Below, piece by piece: positions 27,825 to 38,271 of a stretch of 64,000 nucleotides of DNA. The first letter of the stretch is position 1. Every line of letters starts with the position of its first letter. The notes beneath the pieces were generated by a model. The model worked only from the letters and a program-made list of their open reading frames with translations. It was not told the origin of the DNA and did no database searches. The DNA comes from Yersinia rohdei ATCC 43380 (GTDB lineage: Bacteria > Pseudomonadota > Gammaproteobacteria > Enterobacterales > Enterobacteriaceae). The stretch spans positions 22,741 through 86,740 of the forward strand of contig NZ_ACCD01000016.1 in assembly GCF_000173775.1 (NCBI RefSeq), read 5' to 3'. Made by a program: the position numbers and the translations under genes.

Positions 27825-27925
27825 GTGTAACGTCGGAGTGTACGATGAACGCTTACACCATAACATGACGGCCGGGAAAGCACCGGCACCTATTCTAAAA
27901 CCCTGGTTGCTACCGGGGTTTTTTG
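27825..27925 (+). ncRNA. Candidate structured small RNA or leader with terminator
   Basis: About 100 bases hold three successive hairpins: GTGTAA (27825) with TTACAC (27853), GCCGG with CCGGC around GAAAGCA (near 27873-27889), and a terminator stem AAAACCCTGG/CCGGGGTTTT followed by more T. A weak TATGCT (27813) could be its -10. It contains only a 7-codon ATG frame. It does not match any enterobacterial sRNA I remember. It may be independent or the attenuator of the LpxA-like gene 140 bases downstream. Confidence 0.45.
27895..27925 (+). terminator. Strong intrinsic terminator upstream of the LpxA paralogue
   Basis: Ten paired bases AAAACCCTGG/CCGGGGTTTT with a TTGCTA loop, then TTGCG. All pairs are Watson-Crick except one T-G. 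No full gene is seen in the preceding 280 bases, so it ends a short untranslated or leader transcript. Confidence 0.8.
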
Positions 27926-28063
27926 CGTATGGGTTATCCAACCTGAGTGACAGCCGCATTTTTTGTAAATCTGATTAAACCATTGGATGGATTAGTCCTT
28001 AGTCGACGCTGAAGTTACCCACAAAGTTGTAAAGTGAGTCCTCCGCCTGGAGAGTTAAATAGC

Positions 28064-28837
28064 TTGATCGATAACACCGCGATAATTTCTGCTTCTGCAA
28101 TCATTGAGAAGGGGGCGGTGATTGGTGCGAATGTGCAGATTGGTCACTTTTGCTACATTGGTTCTCAAGTCACTATTGGTTCTGGCACAGTGCTTAAGTC
28201 ACATATTGTGATTAATGGTATTACTGAGCTTGGATGTGACAATAATATTGGACAGTTTTCCTCTATTGGTGAAGTTAATCAGGATCTTAAATATAAGGGT
28301 GAGGACACCCGGGTTATTATTGGTAACCGCAATTTAATTCAACAGAATGTCACCATCCATCGCGGCACCCTTCAAGGGGGCGGTCTAACCCAAATTGGTA
28401 ATGATAATAATCTGATGAGTCATGTCCATATTGGTCATGATTGCATCATTGGTAACCATTGTTTATTGGCGACCAATGTAGGACTGGCCGGGCATGTTGC
28501 GGTTGATGATTTTGTCGTTATTGGCGCGGCAAGTGCGGTGCACCAGTTTTGTGTGATTGGCACTTATGCATTAATTAATACCGGTGCCTGTGTGGTACAG
28601 GATGTGCCGCCTTATGTTATTGCCGAAGGAAATCGTGCGGTGCCGGTGGGGGTTAGGGCTGATTCGCTAAATAATGGCGATTGGCAAGCGGTGCAAAATG
28701 CCTATCAGCTTATTTATCATGGCGGTAAGCTGGTGGCGGATGTTAATGATGAAATTGATATTCTGGCTATAAATTGCCAAGTATTACTGGCCTATAAATC
28801 TTTTTTCTCCCGCTCGGCGCGCGGAATTATTCGTTAA
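28064..28837 (+). CDS. LpxA-like acyltransferase paralogue with altered active site
   Basis: This 257-residue left-handed beta-helix protein aligns with E. coli LpxA (UDP-GlcNAc 3-O-acyltransferase) without gaps for the first 196 residues. It keeps Lys76 (NQDLKY), His99, His122, the catalytic His125 (HIGHD), His144 and His160 (AVHQF). It differs where substrate choice is set: the acyl-ruler Gly173 is Thr, and the GLKRRGFS segment with Arg204 and Arg205 is replaced by SLNNG with a short deletion. The canonical lpxA belongs with fabZ and lpxB, which are absent here, so this is a second copy of unknown product. Start TTG, with GGAGAG nine bases upstream. Confidence 0.85.
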   Translation: MIDNTAIISASAIIEKGAVIGANVQIGHFCYIGSQVTIGSGTVLKSHIVINGITELGCDNNIGQFSSIGEVNQDLKYKGEDTRVIIGNRNLIQQNVTIHRGTLQGGGLTQIGNDNNLMSHVHIGHDCIIGNHCLLATNVGLAGHVAVDDFVVIGAASAVHQFCVIGTYALINTGACVVQDVPPYVIAEGNRAVPVGVRADSLNNGDWQAVQNAYQLIYHGGKLVADVNDEIDILAINCQVLLAYKSFFSRSARGIIR

Positions 28838-28934
28838 ATAACCAACATAACTGAGAATAATTTCCGAATGGGTTTGGGTTAATTATCTCTAAGTTGTGCG
28901 GCGAATAAGCAGCAATTGGGTTCGAAAAGTCGAT

Positions 28935-28968
28935 AAAAAAGGCGCCACATTAAATGGGCGCCTTTTTT
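28935..28968. terminator. Bidirectional terminator between LpxA paralogue and dsbB
   Basis: GGCGCC/GGCGCC arms with a 10-nt spacer are flanked by AAAAAA and TTTTTT, serving both convergent genes. Confidence 0.9.
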
Positions 28969-28989
28969 AGATAAAGATATGTATAAAAA

Positions 28990-29520
28990 CTATCGGCCAA
29001 ACAGATCGCGTCTTTTCGGCTTAACAAATTGACTTATCAGGACTAATACGGCTATCAATAAGAAAACAGCAAAAATACCGACTAACCATTGTGGCATTTC
29101 TAAGGTCAGGAATTCCCATTGTTTGACTGCGCAATCACCGCTGGCAACAAAAATAGCTGGGAACCACTTATCCAATGGTAACCAGGTAGGGAAGCTGACA
29201 AAGAAATCACAGGTGGTAAAAGGTGATGGATGCAGTTGCAGCATCGTATGTGTCCAGGCTAACTGAACCCCTTCCCAGGCGCTGTAAATCCAGATGAAAA
29301 TAGCCAGATAACGCAACGGTGATTTAGGCGCAATAAAGCCAAGTAATGCTGCACCCAAAATACCGAATAATGCGGCTCGTTCATAAATACACATTACGCA
29401 AGGTTGAAGCAACATAACGTGTTGAAAATAGAGCGCAATTAATTCTAATACAAGTGCAGTCAGGGCAAGTAATAACCAAGCACCGCGCCCTTTAGAGCAG
29501 CGGTTAAGAAATTGCAACAT
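28990..29520 (-). CDS. dsbB: Disulfide bond formation protein DsbB
   Basis: DsbB is the inner-membrane quinone reductase that reoxidises DsbA. The 176-residue protein has four membrane helices, the first-loop active cysteines Cys41 and Cys44 ([10 protein letters not shown]) and the second-loop pair Cys104 and Cys130, all at the same positions as in E. coli. The start at 29520 ([15 protein letters not shown]) matches E. coli; the frame continues 16 codons upstream without support. It is downstream of nhaB on the same strand, as in E. coli. Confidence 0.97.
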   Translation of the reverse strand: MLQFLNRCSKGRGAWLLLALTALVLELIALYFQHVMLLQPCVMCIYERAALFGILGAALLGFIAPKSPLRYLAIFIWIYSAWEGVQLAWTHTMLQLHPSPFTTCDFFVSFPTWLPLDKWFPAIFVASGDCAVKQWEFLTLEMPQWLVGIFAVFLLIAVLVLISQFVKPKRRDLFGR

Positions 29521-29708
29521 ATCTTTATTTTCCATGCAGTAAGCAATTGTACCGGCAGTGTAAACCAATTCATCATTGCTGCCAGCTACCCAAAGGTAAA
29601 ATTAGGCAAAAATCAGCTATTTCTCGCGTAAGACAAGCCACCTTGAGCATAAATTTTGCTTTGGGTAAGATATTGGTTTGTTTTGCCAGCCAATACTCCC
29701 TTAAAAAT

Positions 29709-29739
29709 CAATCACTGCTCCTCGTGGTGAGGAACAGTG
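29709..29739 (-). terminator. Terminator after nhaB
   Basis: CACTGCTCCTC and GAGGAACAGTG form a stem with one mismatch and a 5-nt loop. Read on the minus strand it is followed by ATTGATTTTT, suiting the end of nhaB. Confidence 0.65.
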
Positions 29740-29769
29740 TTGTGCTGGCAGAGACTATAATGCAACTAA

Positions 29770-31344
29770 TCAGTGTGTGATGCTAACCCCTGTTGCCATA
29801 TGGGGCAAACTAATCCAACCATTTTGCATCATCCATTCGGTCGCAGGGACTAATAAATATTCTACGCCCAGCAGACCGACAAGTGTCATCACGATGGTAT
29901 AGGGCAGAGCCATATATACCATGCGGCCATACGAGAGGCGAATGAGTGGCGCCAGTGCCGAGGTGAGCAGGAACAAGAATGCCGCCTGGCCATTGGGGGT
30001 CGCGACGGACGGCAGATTAGTCCCGGTATTGATGGCAACGGCCAATAACTCAAATTGTTGCAGTGAAATGATGCCATGTTCAAATGCACTGCGCGCTTCA
30101 TTGATATAGACCGTGCCGACAAAGACATTATCTGATACCGATGACAGTAAGCCGTTAAACAGATAAAACAAGGACAGCTGGGCGGACGGCGATGCTTGTA
30201 GAACGAACTGAATAATTGGCGTGAATAAACTTTGCTCAATAATTACCGCGACCACAGCAAAAAAGACGGTGAGCAGGGCGGTAAAAGGCAATGCTTCCTG
30301 AAATGCTTTACCCAGCGCATGTTCATTGGTGATGCCGCATAGCGAGGTGGCGAGAATAATCACCGATAACCCCACCAAGCCCACTTCAGCTAAATGAAAT
30401 GCCAGCGCCAATACCAACCAGATACCAATTAGTGCTTGAGTCAGCAGTTTTACTTTCTCCTGCCGGGTGCGTTTGGCACTGTTTTGTTTGTCGTAATCGG
30501 TCAAAACTTGGCGCACGCGTTCAGGAAGTTCAACGCCATAGCCAAACAGTTTGAAGCGCTCAACCAACACGCACACCAATAAGCCGAAAAACAGTACCGG
30601 TAAAGTCACGGGTAACATACGAAGGAAAAAATCACCAAAATGCCAGCCAGCACTTTTGGCGATAATCAAATTTTGAGGTTCACCGACCATCGTCATGACG
30701 CCGCCCAGCGCCGTGCCCACGCCAGCATGCATCATTAGGCTGCGCAAAAAACCGCGGAATTGTTCCAGTGTTTTGCGATTTTCCTGGCTGTCAATCCAGC
30801 TGTCATCGGTAATGTCTTTGTCCGAATGATTGGATGCAACATGATGATAAATAGTATAAAAACCGACAGAAACGCTAATGACTACCGCAATAACGGTTAA
30901 GGCATCCAGAAATGCGGAAAGAAATGCGGAAGCAATACAGAAGGCCAAGGAGAGAATGATTTTTGAGCGAATATTCAGCAGCAATTTGGTAAAAACAAAC
31001 AGTAATAACTGCTTCATAAAGTAGATGCCCGCCACCATAAAGACTAACAGCAACAGGACTTCCAGATTATTAGCAATTTCTTCAGCTATTTGGTGCGGGC
31101 TGGTCATGCCGATAGCCACGGCTTGGATAGCCAGTAACCCACCAGGTTGCAAAGGATAGCATTTTAGTGCCATCGCCAACGTAAAGATAAATTCAACAAC
31201 CAGCATCCAGCCCGCGAGGAAAGGGCTGACAAAGAAGAACACCAACGGGTTAATGATGAGGAACCCTATAATGGCCAGTTTGTACCAATCTGGCGAATTG
31301 CCAAGGAAATTCCTGAGTACGGCTTGTCTAATGGTGATATCCAT
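29770..31344 (-). CDS. nhaB: Na+/H+ antiporter NhaB
   Basis: NhaB exchanges cytoplasmic Na+ for protons across the inner membrane and supports sodium tolerance. The 524-residue protein shows about a dozen hydrophobic segments of the NhaB/ArsB-type ion transporter family, with the conserved [12 protein letters not shown] helix (about residue 147), the [24 protein letters not shown] stretch (about 205-228) and the C-terminal [20 protein letters not shown] segment. The length is like E. coli NhaB (513). It is divergent from fadR and upstream of dsbB. Confidence 0.95.
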   Translation of the reverse strand: MDITIRQAVLRNFLGNSPDWYKLAIIGFLIINPLVFFFVSPFLAGWMLVVEFIFTLAMALKCYPLQPGGLLAIQAVAIGMTSPHQIAEEIANNLEVLLLLVFMVAGIYFMKQLLLFVFTKLLLNIRSKIILSLAFCIASAFLSAFLDALTVIAVVISVSVGFYTIYHHVASNHSDKDITDDSWIDSQENRKTLEQFRGFLRSLMMHAGVGTALGGVMTMVGEPQNLIIAKSAGWHFGDFFLRMLPVTLPVLFFGLLVCVLVERFKLFGYGVELPERVRQVLTDYDKQNSAKRTRQEKVKLLTQALIGIWLVLALAFHLAEVGLVGLSVIILATSLCGITNEHALGKAFQEALPFTALLTVFFAVVAVIIEQSLFTPIIQFVLQASPSAQLSLFYLFNGLLSSVSDNVFVGTVYINEARSAFEHGIISLQQFELLAVAINTGTNLPSVATPNGQAAFLFLLTSALAPLIRLSYGRMVYMALPYTIVMTLVGLLGVEYLLVPATEWMMQNGWISLPHMATGVSITH

Positions 31345-31587
31345 TGTGGCTTATAGTCTCCTTAATAATTAATATGATGCAATTGCGACTCAAAGTTACA
31401 TTTTACCTTAGGTTATTCATCTAAAAGCAATATGTATAATCTACTCATCATTCCATCTGCGCAATTTTTGCAACTTTATGACCGCTTTCATCATTTGTTC
31501 GGCTCAGAAGCTATATCAAAATACAGTCGTCTGGTATGATGAGCACACTAAATTGCTGATATGTATCGCTACGGAACGTCAAAAAAT

Positions 31588-32307
31588 ATGGTTATAAAGG
31601 CGCAAAGTCCTGCCGGTTTCGCGGAAGAGTATATTATTGAAAGTATTTGGAATAATCGCTTCCCTCCAGGCACTATTTTGCCCGCGGAACGTGAGCTTTC
31701 AGAGCTGATTGGAGTTACCCGCACCACATTGCGCGAAGTGCTGCAACGGCTAGCCCGCGACGGCTGGCTCACTATTCAGCATGGTAAACCGACGAAAGTA
31801 AACAACTTTTGGGAGACATCCGGTCTGAATATTTTGGAAACACTGGCACGGCTTGACCATGACAGCGTTCCACAATTGATAGACAACTTACTGGCTGTTC
31901 GAACAAATATCGCGACCATCTTCGTGCGGACGGCTATTCGTAACCATCCGGAAAAAGCCCAAGAAATTCTGGCCCAAGCACAAACTGTTGATGATAACTC
32001 CGAAGCATTTACTGCACTGGATTACGGCATTTTCCGTGGGTTGGCTTTTGCCTCAGGTAACCCAATTTACGGTTTGATCCTCAATGGGCTGAAAGGGCTT
32101 TATACCCGGGTTGGGCGTTACTATTTCTCAAATCCTGAGGCGCGCAAGCTGGCATTAACCTTTTATAGCAAGCTGTCCACCCTGTGTGATGAGAAAGGGC
32201 ACGAGCAGGTGTTAGAATGCCTGCGCGCCTACGGTAAAGAGAGCGGTGCTATTTGGCACAGTATGCAGGGCACCATGCCGAGTGATTTGGCCGAAGCTCG
32301 CCGCTAG
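31588..32307 (+). CDS. fadR: Fatty acid metabolism regulator FadR
   Basis: FadR represses fatty acid degradation genes and activates unsaturated fatty acid synthesis; long-chain acyl-CoA releases it from DNA. The 239-residue protein has a GntR winged helix at the N-terminus (about residues 5-75, [31 protein letters not shown]) and a helical acyl-CoA-binding domain behind it. The ATG at 31588 ([16 protein letters not shown]) matches the family start and length exactly; an ATG nine codons upstream is less likely. Its own target fadD with a FadR box lies at 18300 in this window. Confidence 0.96.
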   Translation: MVIKAQSPAGFAEEYIIESIWNNRFPPGTILPAERELSELIGVTRTTLREVLQRLARDGWLTIQHGKPTKVNNFWETSGLNILETLARLDHDSVPQLIDNLLAVRTNIATIFVRTAIRNHPEKAQEILAQAQTVDDNSEAFTALDYGIFRGLAFASGNPIYGLILNGLKGLYTRVGRYYFSNPEARKLALTFYSKLSTLCDEKGHEQVLECLRAYGKESGAIWHSMQGTMPSDLAEARR

Positions 32308-32319
32308 GTAACACAGACC

Positions 32320-32352
32320 AACCTCAAGGGCTGTTTAAGCCCCTGAGGTTAA
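32320..32352 (+). terminator. Hairpin after fadR
   Basis: ACCTCAAGGGCT and AAGCCCCTGAGGT form a long stem with a small mismatch, directly after fadR. No T-run follows immediately (TAATGAC), so termination is probable but unproven. Confidence 0.5.
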
Positions 32353-32445
32353 TGACAACACCCTGTTTTTACTGCTGAATCTGCGGGTTTTTCAAACCCC
32401 TTTTTATTAATGTCTGCAATGTTATTCATCACTACAACTTGATTA

Positions 32446-33981
32446 CTACAGCTTGTTGCCTCGCGGTGGGGTGCTATCTAACAATTCAATGCTGCCATCA
32501 TCATTCAACTGTTCCATATGAATATCAAAACCCCATAAGCGATGGATATGTTTCATCACTTGCTGGCGACTTTTATCCAATGGTGCCCGGTCGTGGGGGA
32601 TGTAGCGCAGTGTCAGGGAGCGGTCACCACGTAAATCAACATTCCACACCTGAATATTTGGCTCATGATTACTCAAGTTGTATTGAGCAGATAATTCATT
32701 TCGGATAGCACGATAACCATCTTCATTATGAATGGCCGAAATTTCTAGATAATTATTTTTATCATCGTCCAGCACGGTAAATAGGCGGAAGTCACGCATC
32801 ACTTTCGGTGATAAGAATTGGCTGATGAAGCTCTCGTCTTTAAAGTCGCGCATGGCAAAGTGCAGTGTATCCAACCAGTCTTTACCGGCGATATCCGGGA
32901 ACCAATAATAGTCTTCTTCGGTTGGCGACAGGCAAATGCGCTTGATATCCTGAAACATAGCAAACCCAAGGGCATAAGGGTTAATGCCGTTGTAATAAGG
33001 GCTGTTATACGGCGGCTGATAGACCACATTGGTATGGCTATGTAAGAACTCCATCATAAACCTGTCAGTGACCTGACCTTCATCGTACAGGTGGTTAAGA
33101 ATGGTGTAATGCCAAAACGTGGCCCAGCCCTCATTCATGACTTGCGTTTGTTTTTGTGGATAAAAATATTGGCTGACTTTGCGCACAATGCGCAGCACTT
33201 CCCGCTGCCATGATTCCAGCAACGGGGCATTTTTCTCCATAAAATAGAGTAAATTCTCTTGCGGCTCACTGGGGTAGCGCAAAGTTTGGGTTGGTGTTTC
33301 CCCCCGGTCCTTGCGCGGCAAGGTTTTCCACAATGAGTTGACCTGGCTTTGCAGATATTCCTCACGGCTTTTCTGGCGGGCGGTTTCCTCAATTAAGGAT
33401 ATTTTTTGCGGGCGTTTATAGCGGTCTACTCCATAATTCATTAGCGCATGGCAGGAGTCCAGCAACCGCTCGACTTCTTCTACTCCGTATCGCTCCTCGC
33501 ATTCACTGATGTAATGACGAGCAAATAGCAGATAATCCACAATAGAACTGGCGTCCGTCCAGGCCCGAAATAGATAATTATTCTTAAAGAAAGAATTATG
33601 GCCATAGCAGGCGTGGGCCATGACCAAGGCTTGCATGGTAATGGTATTTTCTTCCATCAAATACGCAATACACGGATTGGAATTGATCACAATTTCGTAA
33701 GCTAATCCCTGCTGACCTTGTTTATATTTTTGCTCGGTTTCGATGAATTTTTTACCGAAAGACCAATGGGTATAATTAATTGGCATGCCAATACTTGAAT
33801 AGGCATCCATCATTTGTTCTGAGGTGATAACTTCTATCTGATGGGGATAGGTGTCGAGCCGGTAATGTTTTGCTACCCGGTCTATTTGATCCAGATAGAC
33901 CTGCAACAATTCAAATGTCCAGTCCGGGCCGTCAGTCAGGCGCTTATCTTGCGCGGTGTGTTTCGATGTTGAAGTTGTCAT
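32446..33981 (-). CDS. ycgB: SpoVR family protein YcgB
   Basis: YcgB is the enterobacterial SpoVR-type protein, a stationary-phase/stress protein of unknown activity that elsewhere is genetically linked to the PrkA kinase and YeaH. The 511-residue product shows the conserved regions HQIEVITSEQMMDAY, HWSFGKKF, CIAYLMEENT, MAHACYGHNSFFKNNYLF, MNEGWATFWHYTI and PYALGFAMFQDIKRI. GAGGG precedes the ATG at 33981; the frame extends 15 codons further without support. Length fits E. coli YcgB (510). It is divergent from dadA. Confidence 0.93.
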   Translation of the reverse strand: MTTSTSKHTAQDKRLTDGPDWTFELLQVYLDQIDRVAKHYRLDTYPHQIEVITSEQMMDAYSSIGMPINYTHWSFGKKFIETEQKYKQGQQGLAYEIVINSNPCIAYLMEENTITMQALVMAHACYGHNSFFKNNYLFRAWTDASSIVDYLLFARHYISECEERYGVEEVERLLDSCHALMNYGVDRYKRPQKISLIEETARQKSREEYLQSQVNSLWKTLPRKDRGETPTQTLRYPSEPQENLLYFMEKNAPLLESWQREVLRIVRKVSQYFYPQKQTQVMNEGWATFWHYTILNHLYDEGQVTDRFMMEFLHSHTNVVYQPPYNSPYYNGINPYALGFAMFQDIKRICLSPTEEDYYWFPDIAGKDWLDTLHFAMRDFKDESFISQFLSPKVMRDFRLFTVLDDDKNNYLEISAIHNEDGYRAIRNELSAQYNLSNHEPNIQVWNVDLRGDRSLTLRYIPHDRAPLDKSRQQVMKHIHRLWGFDIHMEQLNDDGSIELLDSTPPRGNKL

Positions 33982-34448
33982 TAGCGCATCCCTCACGGTT
34001 TTATAACCCTGCAAAATACTGGTCACTTCAATAATCCTAGCTCAATATGAACAAATTGAGGCATGGCAAGACCTTATGTCAATATAGATTATTTTTTACT
34101 GACCAAATCAATAATCTTAATAACGTATTTATTGAATTATTACTCTGAAAAACTTGTTGGTTACCAGAATATAAAACTGATAATTTCAACTTCCACAACA
34201 TGCTCATTATTCATGTGATTAATAAGGGTAATGCGGGTAAATCTCGACTTTTCTTTTGTTTAATTGACTGTAAATAGCACCTTATCGCTATTTTCCTAAT
34301 GCTATTGAATTGAAAAGTCATTACATCGTAAATTAATTGTGAATTAAGTCACAGTCTATAATTAATATGTTGGATAGTTTTTTCTGCTGGGTTAATTTTC
34401 TGTCAACAGAATATTATGCTTTTGTGGCGATTTTGGAGTGTGGATGAG
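33982..34448. other. ycgB-dadA divergent regulatory region
   Basis: About 470 AT-rich bases between the divergent genes. The dadA side has a perfect-consensus CRP site and a possible -10. The ycgB side shows no clear element. No coding frame seen. Confidence 0.6.
34338..34353 (+). promoter_or_regulatory. CRP site of dadAX
   Basis: TGTGA-ATTAAG-TCACA is a perfect match to both CRP half-sites. A possible -10 (GATAGT, 34373-34378) would place the start near 34386 and the site centre near -41, a class II activation position. The E. coli dadAX operon is CRP-activated and Lrp-regulated. Confidence 0.85.
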
Positions 34449-35753
34449 ATGCGCGTTGTCATTTTAGGAAGTGGTGTGGTGGGCGTTGCCAGCGCCTGGT
34501 ACTTAGCCAAAGACGGCCATGACGTCACAGTAATTGACCGCCAAGAGGGGCCAGCGCAGGAAACTAGTGCGGGCAACGCGGGCCAGATATCACCGGGTTA
34601 TGCGGCACCTTGGGCCGCACCTGGCGTGCCTTTGAAGGCCATTAAATGGATGTTCCAGCGCCATGCGCCTCTGGCCATTCACCTTGATGGCAGCGCATTC
34701 CAATTGCGCTGGATGTGGCAAATGCTAAGAAACTGCGACACTTCTCACTATATGGTTAATAAAAGCCGCATGGTGCGGTTGGCAGAATACAGCCGAGATT
34801 GTTTAAAAAACCTGCGGGAAGATACCGGTATTCAGTATGAGGGGCGTCAGGGGGGAACATTGCAGTTGTTCCGTACCGAACAGCAATTTGATAATGCCTC
34901 TAAGGATATTGCGGTATTGGAGGATGCGGGGGTGCCGTATTCATTATTAACTGCAGATCAACTGGCCACGGTAGAACCGGCCTTAGCCAAAGTTGCACAT
35001 AAACTCACCGGTGGCTTGCGCTTGCCTAATGACGAAACGGGCGATTGTAAGTTATTTACTGAGCGGCTGGCAAAAATGGCTGAACAGGCTGGGGTGAAAT
35101 TTATATTTAACCGCTCGGTCGATAAGCTGCTGGTCGAGGGCGACCATATTGCTGGCGTGCAGTGCGGTGATGAAATTATTAAAGCAGATGCCTATGTGGT
35201 GGCTTTTGGGGCTTATTCGACGGCATTGTTAGCCGGGTTAGTGTCAATTCCGGTTTATCCACTCAAAGGTTACTCGCTGACCATCCCAATTACCGATCCC
35301 GCTTCAGCCCCGTTTTCAACCGTGTTGGATGAAACCTACAAAATCGCTATTACGCGGTTTGATGACCGCATTCGGGTGGGAGGAATGGCCGAAATAGTCG
35401 GATTCAATACCCAATTGGCTCGGGCGCGCCGTGAAACACTGGAAATGGTGGTCAGCGATTTGTATCCCCATGGTGGCAATATTAGCCAGGCCACCTTCTG
35501 GACGGGTCTGCGCCCCATGACACCGGATGGCACGCCGATTATCGGGCGCACCTCGGTTAAAAATCTGTACCTTAATACCGGACACGGCACCTTAGGCTGG
35601 ACGATGGCCTGTGGTTCAGGACAATTATTAGCCGATATTATTTATGGCCGCCGCCCGGCTATTTTTGCCGATGATCTCGCGGTATCACGTTATAGCGCGG
35701 GCTTTCGGTCATTAAATACTGTGCCATTGCAGGATATTCATCCCCTTGGTTAA
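34449..35753 (+). CDS. dadA: D-amino acid dehydrogenase small subunit DadA
   Basis: DadA is a membrane-associated flavoprotein that oxidises D-alanine (and other D-amino acids) to pyruvate and ammonia, feeding the respiratory chain. The 434-residue protein starts with the FAD-binding motif [20 protein letters not shown] and has the DAO-family segments [30 protein letters not shown] and [16 protein letters not shown]. The ATG at 34449 corresponds to the E. coli start; upstream frame to 34416 is not supported. It forms an operon with dadX 74 bases downstream and has a CRP site upstream. Confidence 0.96.
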   Translation: MRVVILGSGVVGVASAWYLAKDGHDVTVIDRQEGPAQETSAGNAGQISPGYAAPWAAPGVPLKAIKWMFQRHAPLAIHLDGSAFQLRWMWQMLRNCDTSHYMVNKSRMVRLAEYSRDCLKNLREDTGIQYEGRQGGTLQLFRTEQQFDNASKDIAVLEDAGVPYSLLTADQLATVEPALAKVAHKLTGGLRLPNDETGDCKLFTERLAKMAEQAGVKFIFNRSVDKLLVEGDHIAGVQCGDEIIKADAYVVAFGAYSTALLAGLVSIPVYPLKGYSLTIPITDPASAPFSTVLDETYKIAITRFDDRIRVGGMAEIVGFNTQLARARRETLEMVVSDLYPHGGNISQATFWTGLRPMTPDGTPIIGRTSVKNLYLNTGHGTLGWTMACGSGQLLADIIYGRRPAIFADDLAVSRYSAGFRSLNTVPLQDIHPLG

Positions 35754-35827
35754 TACGCCATTGAACATCACAGCTTTGCGGGCCGCAGAGCTGTCTTTAA
35801 CTGAACACTGTTCTGGAAGGAATACGC

Positions 35828-36904
35828 ATGCCGCGCCCGATATCTGCCACCATTAATTTATCTGCCCTGCACCATAATCTGAATATTGTTCGCCAGCATG
35901 TGGGGGCCGCCAAAATTTGGTCGGTGGTGAAAGCCAATGCTTATGGTCATGGTTTGGCGCGAGTCTGGCAAGGGTTAGCGGCAACCGACGGCTTTGCAAT
36001 GTTGGATTTAAATGAGGCCATAATGCTGCGCGAGCAGGGCTGGCAAGGGCCAATTTTGCTGCTGGAGGGTTTTTTCCAGCCACGGGACATCATGTTGCTG
36101 GATCATTACCACCTCACCACCACGGTGCACAGCGACTGGCAACTTGAGGCTATCAATGCCGCGCGCTTATCTGCTCCACTTAATATTTATTTAAAATTCA
36201 ATAGCGGTATGAATAGGTTAGGTTTTCCAATCGGCCAAATGGATGCCATTTGGCAATGGGCAACCAGTCTGAGTAATGTTGGGGATATCACCTTAATGAG
36301 TCACTTTGCCAATGCAGATAATCCTATTGGTGTGGGTGAGCAATTCTCTGTTATTCAACAAGCCAGTGCTGCTATTCCGGCGGCGCGGTGTTTGGCGAAC
36401 TCCGCCGCCATACTGGGCAATCCCGAGACTCATTTTGACTGGGTTCGACCCGGTATTATTCTGTATGGCGCGTCGCCCAGCGGTGATGTGGCTGATATTG
36501 CAGAAATTGGCCTGCAGCCGGTGATGAGCTTGAACAGTGAAATTATTGCGCTGCAGTCTTTAACTGCCGGTCACTGCGTGGGGTATGGCAGCCGCTACCA
36601 AGCCCGCAGCGCGCAGCGCATTGGGGTGGTTGCTTGTGGCTATGCCGATGGCTACCCACGCCTTGCTCCCAATGGCACGCCTATAATGGTGGACGGCATA
36701 CTGACACAAACGGTGGGGGCGATTTCGATGGATATGCTGACGGTGGATTTAACCCCTTGTCCGCAAGCGCAAATTGGCAGCAAAGTGGAAATATGGGGTG
36801 AAAATGTGCCTATTGATACCGTGGCGCAAGCCGCCGGCACTGTGGGGTATGAATTGATGTGTGCGCTGGCCAATAGAGTGAAAGTTACCACCCAGCGCAC
36901 CTAG
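35828..36904 (+). CDS. dadX: Catabolic alanine racemase DadX
   Basis: DadX interconverts L- and D-alanine, supplying D-alanine to DadA for catabolism and to cell wall synthesis. The 358-residue PLP enzyme has the Schiff-base lysine Lys35 in [10 protein letters not shown] and the catalytic tyrosine in CVGYGSRY (about residue 255), along with [10 protein letters not shown] and the active-site [10 protein letters not shown]. Its position behind dadA marks it as the catabolic isozyme rather than Alr. GGAAGGA precedes the ATG. The stop almost touches the stop of the convergent transporter. Confidence 0.95.
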   Translation: MPRPISATINLSALHHNLNIVRQHVGAAKIWSVVKANAYGHGLARVWQGLAATDGFAMLDLNEAIMLREQGWQGPILLLEGFFQPRDIMLLDHYHLTTTVHSDWQLEAINAARLSAPLNIYLKFNSGMNRLGFPIGQMDAIWQWATSLSNVGDITLMSHFANADNPIGVGEQFSVIQQASAAIPAARCLANSAAILGNPETHFDWVRPGIILYGASPSGDVADIAEIGLQPVMSLNSEIIALQSLTAGHCVGYGSRYQARSAQRIGVVACGYADGYPRLAPNGTPIMVDGILTQTVGAISMDMLTVDLTPCPQAQIGSKVEIWGENVPIDTVAQAAGTVGYELMCALANRVKVTTQRT

Positions 36905-36908
36905 CGGT

Positions 36909-38102
36909 TTAGTTTATCTTTTGCAATGTACCGCGCACATGTTTACTGGCGCGGCGTGCTTGCCATGCCAGTAAGCAACCGGCCAACATCACGATAGCCA
37001 ATGAGAGTTTAGGTTCAATAGGTAAGGCCATTGCCAGCAGGCCTAATCCGGCTCCACCTGCCATTTGAACAAATCCCACCAAGGCAGAGGCCACACCGGC
37101 TTCATTGGCATAAGGTTCCAGTGCATAACTGGTTGCTGGCCCCATCATAAAGGCTAAACCAGCACAGGCACTGGCAACCGGCAACATATACACCAGCCAG
37201 TGCTGTTGAGTTTCTGCCGATAATTGTGTCAGACCGAATAATAATCCCAAACAACCTAGCGCCATTAACAGGCTGCCGGTCATTAGGCATGCCGGGCGGC
37301 CCACTTTTTGGATGATTCGGTTGGCAAAAAAGCTGACCGCCATGATCCAAAACCCATTCGCGCCGAAGGCCAGCGAAAATTGCAATGGGCTGAGACCTGC
37401 ACCCACCATCAACACATTAGGTGCCAGCGAAACATAAGTTAATGCCATGCCCATGGCACCGGCGTTGACCAGTGAGAAAACCAAGAAACGGTCATCACGT
37501 AAAATGCGCAGATAGTTTTTTATCGGCAAACTTTTCACCGGTTGCGTCTCTGCCGGGCGAGTTTCTGGTAGGAAAGCAATCACCAGAATTAATACCAGCA
37601 AACCATACAGCGCCAGGAACCAGAATGGCGCTCGCCAGCCAAAAGCCTCTGCCAGCAAGCCACCCAGCAAGGGGGCCAGGGCGGGAACAATATTTAAGGT
37701 GCCATTAAGGAAACCAAAAGCACGAGCGGCTTCATTGCCATTGAGGCGATCACGAACACCACTAAAGGCCACCACCGCAGTACAGCACACCGCCACACCT
37801 TGTAGCAGGCGCGAGCTAACAAACATCAATGGGCTGACAGCCAGTGCGGCCATGGCGGCACCGAGCATGTAAAGAATAATGCCAATGATCGCGATGGGTT
37901 TGCGCCCATATTTATCAACCAAAGGCCCGGCAATCAGTTGGCCAATACCCAATACCAGAATAAATAAGGCAATGGTGGACTGGATCAGTGACTCACTGCT
38001 ATTTAGCCCTTTGGCAATGGCGGGGATTGTGGGCAGATAAAGGTCGATACCCAATGGGCCTAACAGAATCAGGCTTAATAGTAGGAACAGAAATTTTTGC
38101 AT
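36909..38102 (-). CDS. Bcr/CflA family multidrug MFS transporter
   Basis: This 397-residue inner-membrane protein is a 12-helix major facilitator of the Bcr/CflA drug-proton antiporter group. It has the early MFS motif GPLVDKYGRKPIAIIG between helices 2 and 3 (about residues 59-75), DLYLPTIPAI in helix 1 and the SGVRDRL segment after helix 4. The substrate cannot be told. It stands alone, convergent with dadX, in a block of genes that does not follow the E. coli order. Confidence 0.88.
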   Translation of the reverse strand: MQKFLFLLLSLILLGPLGIDLYLPTIPAIAKGLNSSESLIQSTIALFILVLGIGQLIAGPLVDKYGRKPIAIIGIILYMLGAAMAALAVSPLMFVSSRLLQGVAVCCTAVVAFSGVRDRLNGNEAARAFGFLNGTLNIVPALAPLLGGLLAEAFGWRAPFWFLALYGLLVLILVIAFLPETRPAETQPVKSLPIKNYLRILRDDRFLVFSLVNAGAMGMALTYVSLAPNVLMVGAGLSPLQFSLAFGANGFWIMAVSFFANRIIQKVGRPACLMTGSLLMALGCLGLLFGLTQLSAETQQHWLVYMLPVASACAGLAFMMGPATSYALEPYANEAGVASALVGFVQMAGGAGLGLLAMALPIEPKLSLAIVMLAGCLLAWQARRASKHVRGTLQKIN

Positions 38103-38271
38103 AGCAATAAAACAACATCCAGATTACACCGGTGGCAAGGATAAATAATTTGCCGACCAATGAAAAGGTTGGGTACAGCCAAAGCCAATAATGGTGACGT
38201 TGTCACCTATTGGTGTTGGAATCGTCCACTAGGGTACTACAACTCATCACATATCTCTTATTATTCATTAA

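Noticed and set aside
27598..27978. A 126-codon plus-strand frame
   Set aside because: It starts inside the terminator of the preceding gene, runs through the three-hairpin RNA candidate and has no family resemblance, no good ribosome site and mixed composition.
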